This document shows, piece by piece, positions 39,601-46,142 of a stretch of DNA of 50,602 nucleotides (the stretch's first letter is position 1; every line of letters begins with the position of its first letter). Source of the DNA: Palsa-892 sp035295845. GTDB lineage: Bacteria > Pseudomonadota > Alphaproteobacteria > Rhizobiales > Xanthobacteraceae. The stretch covers positions 1 to 50,602 of the forward strand of contig DATGIF010000023.1 in the NCBI GenBank assembly GCA_035295845.1, written 5' to 3'. The position numbers were made by a program, and so were the translations under genes. A model generated the notes under the pieces. It was given only the letters and a program-made list of their open reading frames with translations, ran no database searches and was not told where the DNA came from.

Positions 39601-39675
39601 GATCCCAACTCGCCCTTCGCCGCGCTTCTTGAGCTGAAGGCCCGCCTCGAAGCGGCACAGAAAAACGAGAGCTGA
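36652..39675 (+). CDS. SUV3-like DEAD/H superfamily II RNA helicase
   Basis: A 1007-residue protein homologous to the mitochondrial RNA helicase SUV3. Walker A is GPTNTGKT (17-24) and the motif II box is DEVQ (99-102); a C-terminal helicase domain with QIAGRAGRASRDGTFG (near 262-277) follows, then SUV3-type helical regions to about 810. The last 190 residues are disordered, first acidic and proline-rich, then strongly basic (HRPNKRPHHARKAH and R-rich stretches), as expected for RNA contact or degradosome docking. The function in bacteria is not established; RNA decay or ribosome work is inferred. The S4 protein gene begins eight bases later. Confidence 0.9.
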   Translation: MKPPPAQRGRGVTAVLGPTNTGKTHLAIERMLAHSSGMIGLPLRLLAREVYNRAIERVGADAVALITGEEKIKPPNPRFWVATVEAMPQDLDVAFLAVDEVQLASDLERGHLFTDRLLNRRGREETLLLGAATMRGLVERLLPGIDVVQRPRLSQLTFAGEKKITRLQRRSAIVAFSAEEVYAIAELIRRQRGGAAVVLGALSPRTRNAQVEIYQSGDVDYLVATDAIGMGLNLDVDHVAFASDRKFDGYQFRQLNPSELAQIAGRAGRASRDGTFGTTGRCPPFDAEIVERLESHTFEPVRILQWRNTKLDFRSVGALLDSLSQTPREEGLTRAPLADDVLVLERAAKDDAIMALATTPAAVERLWGVCQIPDYRKIAPAAHAELVMTLYGFLMREGRIASDWMARQVAQADRTDGDIDTLSNRIALVRTWTFAANRPDWLDDPAHWQGVTRSIEDRLSDALHERLTQRFVDRRTSVLTRRLRENAILETEINKTGDVVVEGHVIGHLSGFEFAPADSSNEPDAKALRGAAQKVLAGEIESRAARLAESPDERFVLAADGTIRWVGEPVARLIASENSLEPRFRILADEQLTGPARDSVDARLALWLKAHIEKLLGPLTALGKAEEITGIARGVAFQLVEALGVLERQKVAEEVKGLDQPARAGLRAHGVRFGAYHIYMPLLLKPAPRALSLLLWGLKHGGLNQKGMSELPALAAGGRTSIPVDPEIAKPLYRAAGYRVCGSRALRVDILERLADLIRPALSWRPGLSGEKPAGAADGRGFTVTVAMTSLAGCAGEDFSAILRALGYRMERRPAPPPEQKPEPATNGASAPEAGEIPAAETPSIEPAVSEVDEPAESPPEAANPAQEPVPPETTAADETQAPAPPAAEATSEPAMIEVWRPGRPKSEHRPNKRPHHARKAHAAIPPQPAASPAPEAVEPAPAQAKPAEGGKRERPRRGRHPERDSRRNERPRAPHRERERPIDPNSPFAALLELKARLEAAQKNES

Positions 39676-39682
39676 AGTTCTC

Positions 39683-40003
39683 GTGGAAGGAAACCGTCAA
39701 CGCCTCGATCGCTGGCTATGGCATGCGCGTCTGGTGAAGACCCGTACGCTCGCGGCAAACCTCGCCGCTTCCGGCTACGTCCGGCTCAACGGCAGGCGGA
39801 TCGAAGCGCCCGGCCACGCGGTTCGTCCGGGCGACGTGTTGACGATTGCGCGCGCGAATTCAGTGCGCGTGCTGCGGATCGCGGGTCTCGCCATGCGCCG
39901 CGGCGGCTCGGAAGAAGCCAGGCGCCTCTACGACGATCTCGATCAAGCCGGTCATTCGCGAACGGCAGCGAACTCGCTTGCGAGAGAGAAAAGCGTGCGC
40001 TAG
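39683..40003 (+). CDS. S4-domain RNA-binding protein (Hsp15-like)
   Basis: A 106-residue protein with an S4 RNA-binding domain (about 6-66: QRLDRWLWHARLVKTR, then SGYVRLNGRRIEAPGHAVRPGDVL) and a basic tail. The closest characterised relative is Hsp15 (HslR), which binds stalled 50S subunits carrying nascent chains. It begins with GTG eight bases after the helicase stop, so the two are likely co-transcribed. Together they suggest an RNA or ribosome-rescue pairing, but this is inference. Confidence 0.92.
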   Translation: MEGNRQRLDRWLWHARLVKTRTLAANLAASGYVRLNGRRIEAPGHAVRPGDVLTIARANSVRVLRIAGLAMRRGGSEEARRLYDDLDQAGHSRTAANSLAREKSVR

Positions 40004-40031
40004 GCCGCTTCGCCCCTTATATGTCCCCAGC

Positions 40032-40367
40032 ATGACTTACGTCGTCAACGATAAATGCATTCGATGCAAATATATGGATTGCGTCGAAGTCTGCCCCGTA
40101 GATTGCTTCTACGAGGGCGAGAACATGCTCGTCATTCATCCCGACGAATGCATCGATTGCGGCGTCTGCGAGCCCGAATGCCCGGTCGATGCCATCAAGC
40201 CCGATACGGTGCCGGGGCTCGAAAAGTGGCTGGCGCTGAACGCTGAATACGCCAAGGTCTGGCCCAATATTACGGTCGGGCGCGAGCCGCCGGACGATGC
40301 CAAGGAATGGGACGATAAACCCGACAAGGACAAGTATTTCTCGCCGAAGCCGGGCAAGGGCGACTGA
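40032..40367 (+). CDS. fdxA: 7Fe ferredoxin FdxA
   Basis: A 111-residue ferredoxin of the [3Fe-4S][4Fe-4S] type. Cysteines at 9, 12, 17 and 21 (CIRCKYMDCVEVCP) and a second set in CIDCGVCEPECP (about 40-51) match the family, with the long C-terminal tail (EYAKVWPNITVGREPP) usual in Alphaproteobacteria. It is an electron carrier in the cytosol; its partner is unknown. It follows the S4 gene by 28 bases and precedes carD, an order conserved in Rhizobiales. Confidence 0.96.
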   Translation: MTYVVNDKCIRCKYMDCVEVCPVDCFYEGENMLVIHPDECIDCGVCEPECPVDAIKPDTVPGLEKWLALNAEYAKVWPNITVGREPPDDAKEWDDKPDKDKYFSPKPGKGD

Positions 40368-40374
40368 AAATTAT

Positions 40375-40393
40375 CGGCAATCGGCGGTTGCCG
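40375..40393 (+). terminator. Weak hairpin after fdxA
   Basis: CGGCAA and TTGCCG enclose a 7-base loop, starting eight bases after the fdxA stop. The stem is six base pairs and only a loose T-containing run follows, so termination is plausible but unproven. A separate promoter for carD lies just downstream. Confidence 0.35.
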
Positions 40394-40439
40394 CCTTAAC
40401 CTTGCTTCTTGTTCGGGCCGGCCAGGGACCCGCAACCCA

Positions 40440-40467
40440 TTGATTTTTGGCCAATTTGTGCTATATT
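40440..40467 (+). promoter_or_regulatory. Promoter of carD
   Basis: TTGATT (40440-40445), a 16-base spacer and TATATT (40462-40467) form a credible vegetative promoter in an AT-richer island. It leaves a leader of about 140 bases before carD, containing a small hairpin (GCTCC-TTT-GGAGC near 40502-40514). Confidence 0.55.
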
Positions 40468-40615
40468 GCCATAATCATCGAACGAATCCGCCGGTCTTTG
40501 GCGCTCCTTTGGAGCCCTCCATCTCGGAACTGAAGCCCAAGTCGCGGTGTTCCTTGGTCGCCTTCAGCCCTAAGGGGCCGGATGCGGAAGGGCTTACTGT
40601 CGGTTGAATCGGCCG

Positions 40616-41308
40616 ATGGGACAAAAGCGCGTGAAAACAGGTTCAAAGGGTCAAACCGTGTCAAAGAGCCGTCCTCATACCTCGAAAGCCCACCACCACG
40701 CGCCGGCCAAGGGGCATGCGCCCGTGAAAGCGGCCCCGGTGCCGCCGAAGAAGGCCGCGCATAGCCGCCAGGGCTTCCGCACGCACGAGCACATCGTCTA
40801 TCCGGCGCACGGCGTCGGCCAGATCGTGCGCATCGAGGAGCAGGAAATCGCCGGCAACAAGCTCGAACTCTTCGTCATCTCCTTCTCCAAGGACAAGATG
40901 ACGTTGCGGGTGCCGACCTCAAAGGCGGCCTCCGTGGGTATGCGCAAGCTCGCGGGCCCCGATATCGTGAAAAAGGCGCTCGACACACTGAAGGGTCGCG
41001 CGCGCATCAAGCGCACCATGTGGAGCCGCCGCGCGCAGGAATACGAGGCCAAGATCAATTCCGGCAATCTGATTTCGATCGCCGAGGTCGTGCGCGACCT
41101 CTTCCGCTCGGAAAGCCAGCCGGAGCAGTCCTACAGCGAACGCCAGCTTTACGAGGCGGCGCTCGACCGGATGGTGCGCGAACTTTCGGCGGTGGAAGAC
41201 ATCACCGAGACCGAAGCCGCGAAGCAGGTCGAGACCAATCTCCTGAAGGGCCCGCGTCGCACGGCGAAGTCGTCCGACGATTCCGGCGACGAGCAGGAAG
41301 CGGCCTGA
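40616..41308 (+). CDS. carD: CarD/CdnL-type transcription regulator
   Basis: A protein of about 230 residues that would bind the RNA polymerase beta subunit and stabilise open complexes, especially at rRNA promoters. A disordered Lys/His/Pro-rich N-terminal tail (about 1-50) precedes the RNAP-interacting domain (EHIVYPAHGVGQIVRIEEQEI) and the helical C-terminal DNA-contact domain with KALDTLKGRARIKRTMWSRR. Possible starts are a TTG at 40604, the ATG at 40616, or a later GTG (near 40658) with AAAGGG upstream; the core is unaffected. A strong terminator follows. Confidence 0.94.
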   Translation: MGQKRVKTGSKGQTVSKSRPHTSKAHHHAPAKGHAPVKAAPVPPKKAAHSRQGFRTHEHIVYPAHGVGQIVRIEEQEIAGNKLELFVISFSKDKMTLRVPTSKAASVGMRKLAGPDIVKKALDTLKGRARIKRTMWSRRAQEYEAKINSGNLISIAEVVRDLFRSESQPEQSYSERQLYEAALDRMVRELSAVEDITETEAAKQVETNLLKGPRRTAKSSDDSGDEQEAA

Positions 41309-41329
41309 ACCGTTTCGATCCTCCGAATG

Positions 41330-41358
41330 AAAAGGCCCGGCTCTCGCCGGGCCTTTTT
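41330..41358. terminator. Bidirectional rho-independent terminator after carD
   Basis: AAAGGCCCGGC (41331-41341), loop TCTC and GCCGGGCCTTT (41346-41356) form a perfect 11-bp stem with a T run to 41358. On the minus strand the flanking A run gives a U tract as well, so it can also end the M48 peptidase transcript that converges here. Confidence 0.93.
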
Positions 41359-41386
41359 CATTGCGGCCGCCGCGAGGCCGCGAGGT

Positions 41387-42886
41387 TCACTCGACGACGA
41401 TCTTCACCCGGTCGCCGAATTTGAGCTTGGCGTCGCGCTCGAGCCCGTTCAGCACGAGAAAGCGCTCGAGTTGCCGGTCGGGCACCACCATGCGCTTCGC
41501 GAGCCTGTCCACCGTGTCGCCGAGCCCGACGCGCACGACTGAGACGCGCAAGGGCCGTACATTCTTCGCCTCGTCCGCGCCCACGCGGCGGAAGGTCTCG
41601 GCCGAAACTCGGAATGCCTGATCGAGCTGCGGCGTGATCTCGCGTGCGGCGAACACGAGCCGGTAAACATCGCTCCCGAAACGGATCGCATAGAGCCGGA
41701 ATGACCATTGGTCGCCGCGCGCGATCGCCGTCGCCGCCGGAAACCCGTTGAGCGAAAGCTGCTCGACCGAATTCTGATCGACCCCGTCGATCCAGCCGGA
41801 GGCGAGATAACTCTGCAGCGGCGTCGTGGCCGGCACCCGCACCGCATCAAGGCGAAGCGCTTCCCGTCCGGAAGAGGTCGCGCCGAGCACCGCCTGCGGC
41901 GTGTTTTCAAGCGTGAAGCCCTCGGGCGCGGTGAAGGTGAAGCCGAGATTGGGGTGCAGAAAGGCGCGCCCGCGCACGAAGCCTTCCTTGGGGTCGTCGC
42001 CATAGACGAGCCCGTCAATGGCATCGAGAAATTCCTTCTTCTCGCGGTCGCCGCTGCCAGGCGCCGTGTATTGGCTCGCATTGGCGACGGCGATCGAAAT
42101 GCGCTCCGGCGTCGAGGGGTGGCTCGAAATGAAGTCGACCTGATCCTTGCCGTTACCCGGCTGGCCGCCGGGGCTCGAGCGAAGCGTGGCGTAGCGGCTC
42201 ATCGAAGTGAGAAAACGCGAGGCGCCATAAGCGTCGTAGCCGGCGCGCGCCGAAATGCCGACGCCAACGGCATCGGCCTCAAGCTCCTGCCCGCGTGAGA
42301 AGCTCGCGAGCGAAATCTTGCTCTTGGCGAGCGCGAGCGCGCCGAGGTCCGGATCGCTGACCACGTCGGAAATCACGCGGCTCACGATCATCGCCTGCCG
42401 CACCTGGTCCTCGCGGATCGCGGCGTGGCGCGCGATCACATGCGCCATTTCATGCGCGAGCACCGAGGAAAGCTCGGAGGTGTCGTTGGCGAGCGCCACA
42501 AGACCGCGCGTGACGTAGAGCGTGCCGCTTGGCAGCGCGAAGGCGTTGATCGCGGGCGAGTTCAGGAGCGTCACGCGATATTTCAGCTCCGGCTTTTCGG
42601 AGGCCGCGACCAGCCGGTCCACGGTGTGGGAAATCAGCGCTTCGAGCTCGGGAGAATGATAGACGCCGCCGTAAGCGGCAACGAGACGTTCGTGTTCCTT
42701 GCGCTGGTCGGGCGGCAGCGAACTCGCGACATCGTCGCGCGCGGCGGATGCTTCCGACAGGCCATAGTGGTCGAGGTCAACGCTCGCGCAGGACGCGGTA
42801 AAGAGCGCGCACGCAAGCGTCGCCGCCAGGCTTGCGGCCCGCAAGCCGCGACGGCCGCCTTCTTCTTCGCCTTCGCGCGCGCTCAT
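41387..42886 (-). CDS. M48 family zinc metalloprotease, probable lipoprotein, with C-terminal LysM-like segment
   Basis: A 499-residue protein with a signal sequence ending TASC (C33), suggesting lipid attachment in the envelope. The M48 domain has the zinc motif HEMAH (145-149) and the downstream ELEAD (201-205). A poorly conserved middle region (about 280-440) and a LysM-like end (GDTVDRLAKRMVVPDRQLERFLVLNGL) follow, the latter suited to peptidoglycan binding. The layout resembles BepA/YfgC-like outer-membrane quality-control proteases, though BepA has TPR repeats instead. Its ATG lies four bases inside the end of the upstream gene. Confidence 0.92.
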   Translation of the reverse strand: MSAREGEEEGGRRGLRAASLAATLACALFTASCASVDLDHYGLSEASAARDDVASSLPPDQRKEHERLVAAYGGVYHSPELEALISHTVDRLVAASEKPELKYRVTLLNSPAINAFALPSGTLYVTRGLVALANDTSELSSVLAHEMAHVIARHAAIREDQVRQAMIVSRVISDVVSDPDLGALALAKSKISLASFSRGQELEADAVGVGISARAGYDAYGASRFLTSMSRYATLRSSPGGQPGNGKDQVDFISSHPSTPERISIAVANASQYTAPGSGDREKKEFLDAIDGLVYGDDPKEGFVRGRAFLHPNLGFTFTAPEGFTLENTPQAVLGATSSGREALRLDAVRVPATTPLQSYLASGWIDGVDQNSVEQLSLNGFPAATAIARGDQWSFRLYAIRFGSDVYRLVFAAREITPQLDQAFRVSAETFRRVGADEAKNVRPLRVSVVRVGLGDTVDRLAKRMVVPDRQLERFLVLNGLERDAKLKFGDRVKIVVE

Positions 42887-43698
42887 GTGCCGCTGCCCTG
42901 AACGATCTCGATGGACGCGGGTTTATGCACCTCGATGGCCGGCCCGCCGGAAGAGAACAGCACGCCGCGCGCGCGGATCCGCTTGCCCCTGAGCGCCTTC
43001 AGATCAATGCCCGCGGCTTGAAACGCGGCGCGCGACGCACGTGGAATGGTGATGGTGAAATCCTCGCTGTAGCGCCGTCCGAAATCGATATAGGTGCGGC
43101 TCGGCGTCTCGCCAATGCGCGCAACCCTGCCCTCGACCACGGCAAAACGTCCGATTGCCGCGTTCAGTGCGGCGAGATTATCCGCTGATTCGATAACAAA
43201 GTGCGGCTCCGCCCAAAGGCCCGCCTTGGCCGCGCGTGCCGTACGCTCTTGGACGATCAAAGCCTCGCTGCAAGCGGGCTCACCCGCCTCCGGTCCGACA
43301 CGCAGCATTCCGTCCGCGACAAGACGTCCCTGCACCCAAATGCCGGTTTCGTCGGCGAGCACGACCTGCGCGAGAAACCGCCCATAGCGATCGGCGGCCT
43401 CGGGAAGCGAATGGAGGAGAACGCGTTTTCCGGCGACGAGGCGGTCGAGCGCCGCGGTCGCGCGCGTCACCGCCGTTTGATCGCCGTCGATATCGCTCGC
43501 GGCGATGACGCCGGCGAGCCTGACTTCATGGCCGTCGGCGAGCCGCAGCGTCGCGCCGTCGTGCGCGCCCGTTGCTTCCTGCGATGTGGGGATAGTGCCG
43601 CCGAGACAGGCCGGCAACGGATCGGCGCGTAAAGCGTGCGAAGCGAGGCCAGCGAGCGCCGTCAGCGCAAGCAAAGAAACCGCACGACCCCGAACCAC
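42883..43698 (-). CDS. Exported protein with degenerate thermonuclease (SNase-like) fold
   Basis: A 271-residue exported protein (signal peptide about 1-25). Residues about 45-165 follow the SNase pattern: DGATLRLADGHEVRLAGV, then DRYGRFLA and WVQGRLVADGMLRV. Aligned by eye to staphylococcal nuclease, R35 and R87 are kept (R60, R107), but Asp21, Asp40 and Glu43 are replaced by A49, I65 and S68, so calcium and base catalysis should be lost. The C-terminal part (about 185-270) looks like an OB-type binding domain. A binding role rather than nuclease activity is inferred. It is coupled by a four-base overlap to the M48 gene. Confidence 0.8.
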   Translation of the reverse strand: MVRGRAVSLLALTALAGLASHALRADPLPACLGGTIPTSQEATGAHDGATLRLADGHEVRLAGVIAASDIDGDQTAVTRATAALDRLVAGKRVLLHSLPEAADRYGRFLAQVVLADETGIWVQGRLVADGMLRVGPEAGEPACSEALIVQERTARAAKAGLWAEPHFVIESADNLAALNAAIGRFAVVEGRVARIGETPSRTYIDFGRRYSEDFTITIPRASRAAFQAAGIDLKALRGKRIRARGVLFSSGGPAIEVHKPASIEIVQGSGT

Positions 43699-43851
43699 GT
43701 GCCCGCCTCGTCCCTGTTGCGCGCCTTAGAAACGGCCTCAAGGCGGCGATTTTGCGGCACCGATTACGACACTCCAAGTCCGTGCAATTGCTGCAAGATG
43801 AGTGTCACGTTCGGCGTACGGCCGGTACGTTCCACAATTCAAGCCGCCGTT

Positions 43852-44679
43852 CTAATTCGGCAGCCAGGAAGCCGGAGCAATTCGAATCGCCACTTCCGGC
43901 AACATCATCCACAACGCGAGGCCCGCGAGCGCCGCCGCCATGCGCGGTCCGCGGTGCAGGAGACTCATCACGAACGCGGCGAGCGCCGGCAGCATGATGG
44001 CGAACATGATCGAAAGCACGTCCAGGATCGCTTGCGGATCTTCCCTTTGGTTGAGGAAGCCGACAACGACCCAAAACAGAATTTCGATGCCGCTCACCGC
44101 GAGCGTGACCTTGCGAAGCCATTCCATCCGCGGCGAATAGGGCAGGCGCGGCGGCGGCTCTGACTCCTTGCCGCTGAGTGTAGTGCGGACTTGCCTGACG
44201 AGCCACAGGAGCATGAAGGCAATGAGCGACGGATAGATCGCCGCGCGCGCATAGGGCCCGAGCGTTTCCTTCCAGCGCTTCCAGCGGTGATCCCAGAAAT
44301 ATTGCTTGATGTAGTCGCGGTCGGCGTCGGTCAATTCCGCCGGCAGGTCGAGCGTCTCGCCGCTCGGGAAGTTATATTGCGGCATTTCGCGCGCATGAAT
44401 GTGCTGGTTCCAGGGCGCTCCCTGATAGCCGCGCCATTGAAATTCGAGCGGAAGTTTCTCCACCGAGGGCGAGCGGATGATCTCGTAAAGCGGATGCCGC
44501 AATGGGCCGCTCGTCGACCATTCTTTCTGCCACGGCTCAAGATCCGCGCGCAGCGGGAAATCCGTCTGGTAATGCGCGGGAAAATACCCGCCGGCATTGA
44601 CCGCAACGCAGACCGTAATGATCCAGACGATGCTCGCCGTCAGCCAGACCTTGAACGCAGTGCGGCCGATGCCCGCCAT
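43852..44679 (-). CDS. Unrecognised multi-pass membrane protein
   Basis: I do not recognise this family. From the ATG at 44679, which has GGGGACGGGGAA just before it, the protein has 275 residues: one N-terminal helix (KVWLTASIVWIITVCVAV), a loop of about 100 residues rich in aromatic and charged residues (QYFWDHRWKRWKETLG), then about four further helices to the C-terminus. The frame is also open to ATGs at 44802 and 44958; the added part includes another hydrophobic stretch (WVLCGITGWLADFLCG), so a longer form cannot be ruled out. It may be regulated with the divergent fragment at 44801. Confidence 0.6.
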   Translation of the reverse strand: MAGIGRTAFKVWLTASIVWIITVCVAVNAGGYFPAHYQTDFPLRADLEPWQKEWSTSGPLRHPLYEIIRSPSVEKLPLEFQWRGYQGAPWNQHIHAREMPQYNFPSGETLDLPAELTDADRDYIKQYFWDHRWKRWKETLGPYARAAIYPSLIAFMLLWLVRQVRTTLSGKESEPPPRLPYSPRMEWLRKVTLAVSGIEILFWVVVGFLNQREDPQAILDVLSIMFAIMLPALAAFVMSLLHRGPRMAAALAGLALWMMLPEVAIRIAPASWLPN

Positions 44680-44800
44680 GTTCCCCGTCCCCAATCGCGA
44701 CAGCAGTTTGCCGCAAAGGAAATCGGCAAGCCAGCCGGTGATGCCGCACAGCACCCATGCAACATGAAACCGTTCCCCTAAAGCGGAAATCGACCCGTTC

Positions 44801-45004
44801 ATGACACGCGCGCTACTCACATGGCTCTTGATCGCCATCGTCGGAATCGCGGCGCCGATTGCGATTTGGTGGTTCGCCATCGCGGGCCGCGGCGATGTCG
44901 CCGTTGGCACCTGGCACACCTCGCTCGCCGCGGGCAGCGCCGACGCCAGCATGAGCACGCGAAATTACGTGGTGCAGAAGACGGCCGTGTGCCGCAAGCT
45001 CTGA
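44801..45004 (+). pseudogene. Probable N-terminal remnant of a DUF1214-type exported protein
   Basis: A 67-codon frame: one membrane helix (about 5-27, LLTWLLIAIVGIAAPIAIWWF) followed by VAVGTWHTSLAAGSADASM. The latter recalls the segment just after the signal anchor in DUF1214 proteins (pattern GxWxTSLxAGSxDAxxYTRA). The match stops at STRN, and the frame ends where such proteins continue for well over 100 residues. There is no convincing ribosome site. A genuine small membrane protein is the alternative. Confidence 0.4.
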
Positions 45005-45021
45005 CGTGGTAGAAACGAAGG

Positions 45022-45957
45022 ATGAACGCGGATTCCGGCCAGCAATTCGGCTTCGCGCCCGACGACGACGCGCCGATTCCCTACATGCGGCGCACGCGCG
45101 AGTATTATCAGGCGATCGGCTACGAGACGCCCTATCGCTGGGCGCATTATGTCGATTCACCATTTCAGCCGCTGAAAAAGCCGCTCGCGCGCTCGCGCGT
45201 CACCATCATCACCACGGCCGCGCCCTTCGACCCCGCGAAAGGCGACCAGGGGCCGGGCGCGAAATACAATGGCGCCGCGAAATTTTTTCAGGTCTATGAC
45301 GGCGACCCTTTGAAGCCGCATGACCTCCGGATTTCCCACATCGCCTACGACCGCGTTCACACTTCGGCGGAAGACAGCGGCACCTGGTTTCCGCTGCCGC
45401 AATTGCTGCGGTTAGCTTCGGCCGGATGCATCGGGGCGGTGGCGCCGCGTTTCTTCGGCGCGCCCACCAACCGCAGCCATCGCGTGACGATCGAGACGGA
45501 TGCGCCGGAAATTCTCGCCCGCTGCCGCGCCGACAAAGTCGATGCCGCGGTGCTGGTGCCGAACTGTCCCGTCTGCCACCAGACGGTCGCGCTGGTGGCG
45601 CGGCATCTCGAGGCGAACGGCATCCCAACCGTGGTGATGGGCGCTGCCAAGGACATCGTCGAGCACGCCGCGGTGCCGCGGTTCCTGTTCAGCGATTTCC
45701 CGTTGGGCAATTCCGCCGGCAAGCCGCACGATGCCGGCTCGCAGGCGCTGACGCTAGAGATGGCGCTTGGCCTCCTGGAATCGGCGACCGGCGCGCAGAC
45801 CACGATGCAATCGCCCTTGCGCTGGAGCGCGGACGCCTCGTGGAAGCTCGACTACAACAACGTCGCGCGCTTGAGCCCGGAAGAGCTCGCCCGCCGGCGG
45901 CGCGAATTCGACGCGCAAAAGGAGATCGCCCGCGGCAATCGCGCGAGTGCGGCCTAG
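45022..45957 (+). CDS. GrdB-family protein (glycine/sarcosine/betaine reductase selenoprotein B-like), cysteine form
   Basis: A 311-residue protein similar to the C-terminal half of GrdB, the substrate-binding selenoprotein of clostridial glycine/betaine reductases. The redox motif reads C182-P-V-C185-H186 in VPNCPVCHQTVALVARHLE, with ordinary cysteines and no in-frame TGA. Flanking blocks APRFFGAPTN and IVEHAAVPRFLFSDFPLGN are also characteristic. Genes of the other reductase parts (grdA, grdC, grdD) are not visible. The actual substrate and role in such bacteria are unknown. It follows the DUF1214-like remnant by 17 bases. Confidence 0.82.
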   Translation: MNADSGQQFGFAPDDDAPIPYMRRTREYYQAIGYETPYRWAHYVDSPFQPLKKPLARSRVTIITTAAPFDPAKGDQGPGAKYNGAAKFFQVYDGDPLKPHDLRISHIAYDRVHTSAEDSGTWFPLPQLLRLASAGCIGAVAPRFFGAPTNRSHRVTIETDAPEILARCRADKVDAAVLVPNCPVCHQTVALVARHLEANGIPTVVMGAAKDIVEHAAVPRFLFSDFPLGNSAGKPHDAGSQALTLEMALGLLESATGAQTTMQSPLRWSADASWKLDYNNVARLSPEELARRRREFDAQKEIARGNRASAA

Positions 45958-45983
45958 CGCCGGCCGTAAGGAGCAAGATCGTA

Positions 45984-46010
45984 TTGCGCCCGTTTTCCCT
46001 GTGCTAAATA
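45984..46010 (+). promoter_or_regulatory. Possible promoter of the tRNA-Arg gene
   Basis: TTGCGC (45984-45989) and TAAATA (46005-46010) are separated by 15 bases, ending ten bases before the mature tRNA. Spacing is shorter than ideal, so this is a tentative call. Confidence 0.4.
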
Positions 46011-46019
46011 AAGCCGGCC

Positions 46020-46096
46020 GGTCCCGTAGCTCAGCCGGATAGAGCGGCGGTTTCCTAAACCGAAGGTCGGAAGTTCGAGTCTTCCCGGGACCACCA
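46020..46096 (+). tRNA. tRNA-Arg, anticodon CCU
   Basis: The 77 bases fold as a full cloverleaf: acceptor GGTCCCG/CGGGACC, D arm GCTC/GAGC, anticodon loop TTCCTAA with anticodon CCT, 5-base variable loop, T arm GGAAG-TTCGAGT-CTTCC, discriminator A and encoded CCA. It reads AGG codons. A T run (CTTTTT) directly after CCA may end transcription. No integrase or duplicated 3' end is nearby, so it does not mark an island. Confidence 0.97.
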
Positions 46097-46142
46097 CTTT
46101 TTCCGGCGAAGAGTCGCTCACAAATATAAGCCGAGGAACGCC

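Noticed and set aside
40461..40664. 67-codon minus-strand frame in the carD leader
   Set aside because: It overlaps the carD promoter and leader, has no ribosome site and looks like nothing known.
46020..46096. tRNA-Arg as an integration site for a mobile element
   Set aside because: No integrase, no repeated tRNA 3' end and no change of composition downstream.
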